From Bacteroidetes bacterium UBA4009 (lineage in GTDB: Bacteria; Bacteroidota; Bacteroidia; NS11-12g; UBA9320): a stretch of 10,595 nucleotides of DNA. Of the stretch, positions 6,147 to 10,595 are shown piece by piece. The position numbers were made by a program, and so were the translations under genes. The notes beneath the pieces are model-generated. The model was given only the letters and a program-made list of their open reading frames with translations. It was not told the DNA's origin and made no database searches. Numbering within the stretch: the first letter of the stretch is position 1; every line of letters starts with the position of its first letter. The stretch covers positions 1-10,595 of the forward strand of contig DGBH01000113.1 in NCBI GenBank assembly GCA_002384205.1. The letters run 5' to 3'.

Positions 6147-7763
6147 TTAAAGTGAAAATGTAATACCAGCAAGGGCATTTAAGCCTTGAGCTCGGTAGTT
6201 ATTCCATAGTTCGTATCGTTGGTTTAGTATGTTGTTTACCCGTATAAAACCGGAAATATTTTTCTTGTATCGGTATTCAAAACCTAAATTTACATCATTG
6301 ATAGCCGCAAGAACAAATTCTTTGCTATTTAAATCGCGCGCATTTCTAGCGCTGGTTGCAAAATATCCACCACGTATATAAATCCGATCGGCTAAGCGCA
6401 CTGTAGAAAACAGTGCCGCGTCATAGGAGGGAAGGTGCCAAGCTTCTTTTTCAGCCGTTAGACTGTAGGAATACACATTTCCTCTAAATCCAATTTCAAT
6501 GTGTTGGTTCACGTTAAATTTTAATTCGCCTGAGAAAGTAAGGCGGCTCATATCGTCTTTAACGGTGGTGAAATTACGTAGTGCGTTAGTGTCTGAAACG
6601 AAGAAGTATTGATCCTTAATGAACTCTTGAGAAATATTGATCCCAAACGCTACAAATCTTTTGAAGCTGCCATTCATTCCGCCTTGAAATTTCAAGACAT
6701 AAGTATTGGCATATTGAATAGTATTGCCAAGGAATAGATTCTCATAACTCAAGGATTTTAAGGTATTTTTTTGAAAGTCTCCTGTTATTCCAAAATAGCC
6801 TCTCAGAATTTTGGGAACCAAGTACGTCTCTGCCTTGAGATAAGGTGCAGGTTTAATAACACCTCCATTGGTATCTGACAAGTAATTCAAGTTGGCACCT
6901 ATATCTAAATTCCATTTTTTATAGGTCAATTCGTAGTGAGGTTTAAAGTCGATAAAAAGACGGTTATACTTGGCTGTTTCGGTAAGTTGCGTGTAGGTTG
7001 CTCCTAGATCTAGGTGAAGTCTACCTTTTCCAGCACTAAAGTCATTTTTATTGATTACCCTAAATGTGTTCTCGCTTTCACTCAATTTATCAAATAGATT
7101 GAAGCCTAAGTTTACGTCACTTTTTAAATTCAATCTATTGTTTACTTTAGATTGCTGTCTTGACCATTGTGCCTTGGCATTCACGTCATTGTAAATCTGA
7201 TGAATATCATCCAAACTTCTTTCGGAAGTATCGGCCAAATAACCGTAGTAGTGCACCACATTACGTTGGTAGTCCATTTCTCCAAACAAGTCATTCCCTT
7301 TTTCTCTGCTGCCAAACGCGGTGATTTGATTTTGGCTAAAAAGAGCTTGGTTTGGATCCTTAGAGGCATTGGCTGCATGGTGTTTTACATTCAACCCATA
7401 CATATAGTATTTATCCTGAGTATTGTGGATACTTGCGTTCAGGTACGAGGTTAAGTAATTGCCACCGCCTACTTCTAGGTAGTTATCACTAAGTTCTTCT
7501 TTCTCTTCAGGTTTAATGAATATAGGATCAATGGGTGAATAAACAGCCTTTGGCTTATAGGCCACATTAGGGAAAACGTATTGGTATACAGGTGGTTTTA
7601 CTTTAGGGTCTTCCATAATGGGAAGTATATCTATTTTTTTGGTTTCTTGTACGTCAGGCAAATAAGCAGTAACAATGATTACGCTAGTGTCTCCAGAAGT
7701 AATCTGTGCTTTGGCTGTGGCTAACCCAGTAAAACAAGCAATGAAAAGAATGATTTTTTTCAA
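6147..7763 (-). CDS. Plug-less TonB-dependent-receptor-like outer-membrane beta-barrel protein
   Basis: The 538-residue protein starts with a signal peptide (MKKIILFIACFTGLATAKA, cleavage after A19). A roughly 70-residue periplasmic N-terminus contains VIIVTAYLPDVQETKKIDIL, followed by a proline-rich stretch. From LEVGGGNYLTSYLNASIHN onward, alternating amphipathic strands continue to the end. The terminal GITFSL, with an aromatic residue near the end, suits BAM recognition. The last part, SGFIRVNNILNQRYELWNN, is the kind of motif seen at the C-terminus of TonB-dependent receptors. No canonical plug domain is visible, and the length is well below that of full receptors (700 residues or more). 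It resembles a Bacteroidota family often labelled TonB-dependent receptor. The start is TTG (7761-7763): an in-frame stop occurs seven codons upstream and no ATG or GTG lies between. It ends 57 bp before the HU/SPOR gene. Substrate is unknown. Confidence 0.75.
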   Translation of the reverse strand: MKKIILFIACFTGLATAKAQITSGDTSVIIVTAYLPDVQETKKIDILPIMEDPKVKPPVYQYVFPNVAYKPKAVYSPIDPIFIKPEEKEELSDNYLEVGGGNYLTSYLNASIHNTQDKYYMYGLNVKHHAANASKDPNQALFSQNQITAFGSREKGNDLFGEMDYQRNVVHYYGYLADTSERSLDDIHQIYNDVNAKAQWSRQQSKVNNRLNLKSDVNLGFNLFDKLSESENTFRVINKNDFSAGKGRLHLDLGATYTQLTETAKYNRLFIDFKPHYELTYKKWNLDIGANLNYLSDTNGGVIKPAPYLKAETYLVPKILRGYFGITGDFQKNTLKSLSYENLFLGNTIQYANTYVLKFQGGMNGSFKRFVAFGINISQEFIKDQYFFVSDTNALRNFTTVKDDMSRLTFSGELKFNVNQHIEIGFRGNVYSYSLTAEKEAWHLPSYDAALFSTVRLADRIYIRGGYFATSARNARDLNSKEFVLAAINDVNLGFEYRYKKNISGFIRVNNILNQRYELWNNYRAQGLNALAGITFSL

Positions 7764-7864
7764 AATAATGGATGATCTACGTTATAAATATCCAACGAAG
7801 TTACGTGTAGTGTAGTATATGTTTTGGGGAGATTAACGATTTATATCAACACATTTTCCAATTG

Positions 7865-7895
7865 TTGTTTTTTGAGTTGCATTAGTATATATTTG
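7865..7895 (+). promoter_or_regulatory. Bacteroidota-type promoter of recA
   Basis: A TTG at 7865-7867 is separated by 20 bp from TATATTTG at 7888-7895, matching the primary sigma factor pattern TTTG-N17-23-TAnnTTTG described for Bacteroidota. Transcription would start near 7901-7903, leaving an untranslated leader of about 18 bases that is AT-rich (ATAATAATA before the ATG) and has no Shine-Dalgarno sequence. No LexA-type palindrome is recognised here, so SOS control cannot be claimed. Confidence 0.65.
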
Positions 7896-7919
7896 GGAAT
7901 AATAGTTTAGATAATAATA

Positions 7920-8948
7920 ATGTCAAAAAGCGAAAACGAAGAAAAACTGAAATCACTTAAACTCACCATAGACAAACTTGAAAAGTCTTATGGTAAGGGA
8001 GTGGTTATGCGAATGGATGATGAGAATATTGTAAAAGTAGATACGATTTCTACAGGTTCTCTAGGATTGGATATAGCCTTAGGTGTAGGCGGTTTTCCTA
8101 AAGGAAGAGTAATTGAAATATATGGCCCGGAGTCTTCAGGTAAAACAACCTTGGCTATGCATTGCATCGCCGAAGCGCAAAAACTAGGAGGTATTTGTGC
8201 ATTTGTGGATGCAGAACACGCGTTCGATAAATTTTATGCAGAAAAAGTAGGTATCGATACCAATGAATTACTAATCTCTCAGCCAGATGATGGTGAGCAA
8301 GCTTTGGAAATTGCCGATAACTTAATACGCTCAGGTGCTATTGACGTCATTGTAATTGACTCGGTAGCGGCTCTTGTACCTCGTGCAGAATTAGAAGGAG
8401 ATATGGGTGATTCTAAAATGGGTTTACACGCTCGTTTAATGTCTCAAGCACTACGTAAACTTACAGGTACAATTAGTAAAACAGGCTGTATTTGCATATT
8501 TATCAACCAGTTACGAGAAAAAATAGGCGTTATGTTTGGTAACCCAGAAACAACCACTGGAGGTAATGCACTTAAATTTTATGCATCGGTAAGGCTTGAT
8601 ATTCGTCGTACGGGTAGTATAAAAGATGGGGTAGACATTGTCGGAAATCGTGTAAAAGTGAAAGTAGCCAAGAATAAGGTAGCTCCACCGTTTAGGGTCG
8701 TAGAGTTTGATATCATGTATGGCCAAGGAATTTCAAAAGCGGGAGAAGTAGTAGATCTTGGAGTTGAAAACAACGTAATACAAAAAAGCGGTTCTTGGTT
8801 TAGCTACGGCGAAACGAAGTTAGGACAAGGTAGAGATTCAGTAAAACAATTGCTTATAGACAATCCAGAAATGATGGAAGAGATAGAGCAAAAGATTACG
8901 GATATAATAAACGGCGTAGAACCAGTAGCATTAGCAGCTGGAAAATAG
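7920..8948 (+). CDS. recA: Recombinase RecA
   Basis: The 342-residue ATPase forms filaments on single-stranded DNA for homologous pairing and strand exchange, and acts as co-protease for SOS repressors where present. Clear motifs are [11 protein letters not shown] near the N-terminus, Walker [18 protein letters not shown], Walker [19 protein letters not shown], the L1-region [32 protein letters not shown], and the L2-region [21 protein letters not shown]. The C-terminal domain runs through [19 protein letters not shown]. The tail ends in [10 protein letters not shown], without the strongly acidic end of the E. coli protein. The ATG at 7920 gives the expected start and sits about 18 bases after the predicted transcription start. 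It is a single-gene unit: a terminator follows and the neighbours run in the opposite direction. Confidence 0.98.
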   Translation: MSKSENEEKLKSLKLTIDKLEKSYGKGVVMRMDDENIVKVDTISTGSLGLDIALGVGGFPKGRVIEIYGPESSGKTTLAMHCIAEAQKLGGICAFVDAEHAFDKFYAEKVGIDTNELLISQPDDGEQALEIADNLIRSGAIDVIVIDSVAALVPRAELEGDMGDSKMGLHARLMSQALRKLTGTISKTGCICIFINQLREKIGVMFGNPETTTGGNALKFYASVRLDIRRTGSIKDGVDIVGNRVKVKVAKNKVAPPFRVVEFDIMYGQGISKAGEVVDLGVENNVIQKSGSWFSYGETKLGQGRDSVKQLLIDNPEMMEEIEQKITDIINGVEPVALAAGK

Positions 8949-8970
8949 ATTTTTTAAATAACGTAAATTG

Positions 8971-9003
8971 GAAAACCTTCTGTCTTTGATGGGAGGTTTT
9001 TTT
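8971..9003 (+). terminator. Rho-independent terminator of recA
   Basis: AAAACCTTC (8972-8980) pairs with GGAGGTTTT (8992-9000), giving nine base pairs with one wobble around an 11-base loop. The descending arm runs directly into further T residues (9001-9003), the usual form of an intrinsic terminator. It starts 23 bp after the recA stop. Its T tract overlaps the stop codon of the convergent DUF983 gene (9002-9004). On the minus strand the stem is followed by fewer T residues, so it should work mainly for recA. Confidence 0.7.
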
Positions 9004-9370
9004 ATTTACCTCTAAACCTGCGGTATGGCGCTGCGATGTACATCATCATCAGGCGTGACATACGATAAGAAATAGAAGAGGTGAGTATGGTAAATACGAT
9101 TACGGTACCTATGTAATATCCTAAATTTACATCATCACTATAAGTGAAAAAGAAAAAACCGATTATGATAAATGAAGCAACACTATACGCGTAGCTAAAA
9201 TACATCGCACCCCAAAAGAAACCAGGTTCTGATTCGAACTTTACGTTACAACTAGGACAGTGGTCATGCATTTCTCTAAAATGTTTAAGATTTGATGCTT
9301 TGTGCGTAAATACATTACCCTCATGACATTGCGGACATTTACCGCCTAAGAAAGAGTGTATAGAACTCAT
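9002..9370 (-). CDS. DUF983 zinc-ribbon membrane protein
   Basis: The 122-residue protein has an N-terminal zinc-ribbon-like region with two CxxC pairs, CPQC (12-15) and CPSC (38-41). Next comes the family motif FESEPGFFWGAMYFSYA (45-61), two membrane helices (about 53-76 and 84-108), and a basic end (APYRRFRGK). This matches DUF983, a family with no defined biochemical function that is often encoded near cytochrome oxidase or electron-transport genes. The four cysteines probably hold a metal on the cytoplasmic side. The ATG at 9370 lies 3 bp after the stop of the CPMC mini-protein gene, so the two are almost surely co-transcribed. A role in oxidase assembly or heme/copper handling is inferred from context only. 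Confidence 0.85.
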   Translation of the reverse strand: MSSIHSFLGGKCPQCHEGNVFTHKASNLKHFREMHDHCPSCNVKFESEPGFFWGAMYFSYAYSVASFIIIGFFFFTYSDDVNLGYYIGTVIVFTILTSSISYRMSRLMMMYIAAPYRRFRGK

Positions 9371-9373
9371 GAC

Positions 9374-9589
9374 TTACTTCCTTCTCTTGTTATACCAAAC
9401 ACCTCCAATAATGGCGATGGCGATATACGGAGTGGCTAATAAGTATAGGATGCCATCATTGAGGCCTCTTCCTTTAGAATTCGGATCTTTCATTCCGCTC
9501 TCTACGGAAGCTTTGCACATAGGACATTGTGCATCGGCTGTTAAGGCTGCAGCCGAGATGAGAAATAGAATAAATAATATCTTTTTCAT
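9374..9589 (-). CDS. Small membrane-anchored CPMC-motif protein of unknown function
   Basis: This 71-residue protein has a predicted cleavable signal peptide (1-20, ending ADA). The mature protein would begin QCPMCKASVESG, so the CxxC pair (C22, C25) lies near its N-terminus on the periplasmic side. A short polar, Gly/Asp-rich spacer leads to one membrane helix (about 46-66), and the end YNKRRK should be cytoplasmic. The CPxC pair could bind a metal or act in thiol redox. It is not a heme-binding CxxCH motif, and the residue before C22 is Gln, which does not fit a lipobox. The gene lies 10 bp after the FkbM gene and 3 bp before the DUF983 gene. I recognise no named family. Similar small proteins do occur in Bacteroidota near respiratory genes, to my recollection. 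Confidence 0.75.
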   Translation of the reverse strand: MKKILFILFLISAAALTADAQCPMCKASVESGMKDPNSKGRGLNDGILYLLATPYIAIAIIGGVWYNKRRK

Positions 9590-9599
9590 GACCGCAAAG

Positions 9600-10331
9600 T
9601 TAAGGGTGTTTATGGATAAAGAAGAAGTTCTGTATATTACTTGGGTTACTTTGTATCGCTTCTAACTTACCCTGTCGCAAGACCATTGTTTCATAGCCTA
9701 AACCCTGCAGATAGTCAAAACAATCTAACCGGTTTTTATTATCCCAAAGCTCACAGTAAATAACGGGCTTGTCGGTTTTTAAAATATTTTCTGCACCCAA
9801 GAATACTTCATATTCAAAGTTTTCGACGTCAATCTTGATAGCATCAATTCTCTTTCCTTTTAGTTCGGGTTGATCATCCAATTTTAAGCATTTAGTCTCA
9901 AAAATACTCCCGTCATTAAACTCCGTCATTTTTGCATCCACCACGTGACTAAGGCCTTGCTTTTTTACCCCATCTACTTCGGGCAAAACCAGTTGTATTT
10001 GCTTATTCTCATTGCCTAGGGCGTTGGTTAATAGCTGTAAATTGCTTAATCCGTACTTGGCTTTTACTTTTTCTATAACCTTATAGTTGTTAGGCATCGG
10101 CTCAAACGCAAAAGTTTCTTTGGTGTTTTTGGAAAGATGATACGACATTAAACCTAGATTTGCTCCTATATCTAATGCGATTTGGTCTTTTTGAATCAGA
10201 GTAAGAAAATGAAAGAAATCGTTTTCATGCTTGTCGTACTTGAGCGTGCGTAACTTGTACAGGGTAAAATACCATAAGTAGGTATCGTAACCCAGTATTT
10301 GTTGCAGTAGCCGTTGTAGGGTAGCTTTCAA
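9600..10331 (-). CDS. FkbM family SAM-dependent methyltransferase
   Basis: The 243-residue protein has a class I methyltransferase fold. The SAM-binding motif I is IALDIGANLGLMSYHLS (51-67), followed by the acidic FEPMP (76-80) at the end of strand 2. The FkbM signature IKIDVENFEYEVFLGA (165-180) and YCELWD (192-197) come later. FkbM enzymes usually methylate hydroxyl groups on sugars or polyketides; the substrate here is unknown. No signal peptide is visible, so it should be cytoplasmic. The start is TTG (10329-10331), 4 bp after the DUF420 stop. The frame stays open further upstream, so the exact N-terminus is not certain, but LQRLLQQILGYDTYLWYF reads like a normal family beginning. Its place between DUF420 and the CPMC/DUF983 genes is unexpected, as those look like a respiration-linked set. 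Confidence 0.88.
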   Translation of the reverse strand: MKATLQRLLQQILGYDTYLWYFTLYKLRTLKYDKHENDFFHFLTLIQKDQIALDIGANLGLMSYHLSKNTKETFAFEPMPNNYKVIEKVKAKYGLSNLQLLTNALGNENKQIQLVLPEVDGVKKQGLSHVVDAKMTEFNDGSIFETKCLKLDDQPELKGKRIDAIKIDVENFEYEVFLGAENILKTDKPVIYCELWDNKNRLDCFDYLQGLGYETMVLRQGKLEAIQSNPSNIQNFFFIHKHP

Positions 10332-10335
10332 CTGT

Positions 10336-10595
10336 TTAGAACGAATAGTAAGGAGAAATAAGTAGGTAAACCAAAACTCCTGTTACAGCTACATAGAGCC
10401 AAATAGGGTAGGTGAATCGCACTATTTTTCGGTGCTTAGCTATGTTGTTATTGAGTGCATACCAAAATGCCAACAAGATCATTGGCAAAACAATGGCAGC
10501 CAAAAAGATATGCGAAATTAGGATGATGTAGTACACGTATTTCATTGCTCCTTCGCCACCATAACTGGTTTCAGGTACAAAGAAATGATAGGTTA
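10336..10595 (-). CDS. DUF420 family membrane protein (5'-truncated by window edge)
   Basis: The frame is open to the right edge of the window, so the N-terminal part is missing and 85 residues are visible. The ATG at 10545 is probably internal. The 16 codons before it read TYHFFVPETSYGGEGA, which matches the conserved periplasmic loop of DUF420 proteins. After that come a membrane helix (YVYYIILISHIFLAAIVLPMI), a conserved KHRKIVRFTYPIWLYV segment, and a last helix ending LLISPYYSF. DUF420 proteins are polytopic inner-membrane proteins often encoded next to Sco or cytochrome oxidase genes. A Firmicutes member has, from memory, been linked to aa3 oxidase function. It stops 4 bp before the FkbM gene. 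The function here is inferred from family and context. Confidence 0.82.
   Translation of the reverse strand, partial: TYHFFVPETSYGGEGAMKYVYYIILISHIFLAAIVLPMILLAFWYALNNNIAKHRKIVRFTYPIWLYVAVTGVLVYLLISPYYSF

Noticed and set aside
7167..7454. Open frames on both strands inside the barrel gene
   Set aside because: Out of frame with the signal-peptide-bearing barrel protein and without any family feature.
7764..7919. Searched for a LexA-type operator, riboswitch, small RNA or a minus-strand promoter
   Set aside because: Apart from the recA promoter, no palindrome, structured leader or CAAAnnTA (minus-strand -7) element was found.
8511..8773. Two minus-strand open frames inside recA
   Set aside because: Antisense to an intact RecA; they read as reversed recA codons.
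9369..9665. Plus-strand open frame opposite the CPMC mini-protein and the FkbM 3' end
   Set aside because: The minus-strand reading has a signal peptide, CPMC pair and anchor and fits the operon; the plus reading has none of these.
1..10595. Searched for CRISPR arrays, tRNA/rRNA genes, transposases, attachment sites and toxin-antitoxin pairs
   Set aside because: None seen; the window is almost fully occupied by conserved housekeeping and envelope genes.

Overview
The window reads as a chromosomal segment from a member of the Bacteroidota. Several signs agree on this. There is an ExbB-ExbD-TonB-FolC gene order. One protein pairs CCDC81-type HU domains with a SPOR domain. The TonB has the Gly/Asp-rich linker common in this phylum. 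The recA promoter fits TTG-N20-TAnnTTTG, and Shine-Dalgarno sequences are essentially absent. Genus cannot be called from the sequence. There is no sign of phage, plasmid, insertion sequence, CRISPR, tRNA or rRNA, and no gap between genes exceeds about 160 bp.

Layout: (1) 1-129 is an AT-rich upstream region with two copies of a 25-bp repeat and a near-leaderless promoter candidate. It precedes a plus-strand proline dehydrogenase gene (130-1299). (2) A long, tightly packed minus-strand run reads from 7763 down to 1339. In transcription order it encodes a plug-less TonB-receptor-like outer-membrane barrel, an inner-membrane HU/SPOR protein, ExbB, ExbD, a TonB-like transducer, FolC and RNase HI. 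From the HU/SPOR gene onward, spacings are 16 bp or less, or the genes overlap. (3) A divergent intergenic region (7764-7919) holds the recA promoter. Plus-strand recA (7920-8948) follows, with a stem-loop terminator. (4) A second minus-strand cluster runs from the right edge to 9002. It contains a truncated DUF420 membrane protein, an FkbM-family methyltransferase, a 71-residue membrane-anchored CPMC protein and a DUF983 zinc-ribbon membrane protein. DUF420 and DUF983 genes often sit near cytochrome oxidase genes in Bacteroidota.

How they work together: ExbB, ExbD and TonB form a proton-driven inner-membrane motor that would act on outer-membrane partners. The HU/SPOR protein (putative nucleic-acid-binding fold inside, possible peptidoglycan-binding domain outside) and the barrel lie directly upstream in the same direction. 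FolC (folate) and RNase HI (RNA:DNA hybrid removal) appear to be co-transcribed housekeeping genes. The right-hand cluster is probably linked to respiratory-complex assembly, with the methyltransferase an unexpected member.

Most of the window is conserved core genome. The points most worth a second look are the HU/SPOR-ExbB-ExbD-TonB module with its neighbouring barrel, the CPMC mini-protein, the FkbM gene within the DUF420/DUF983 cluster, and the frequent use of TTG start codons.
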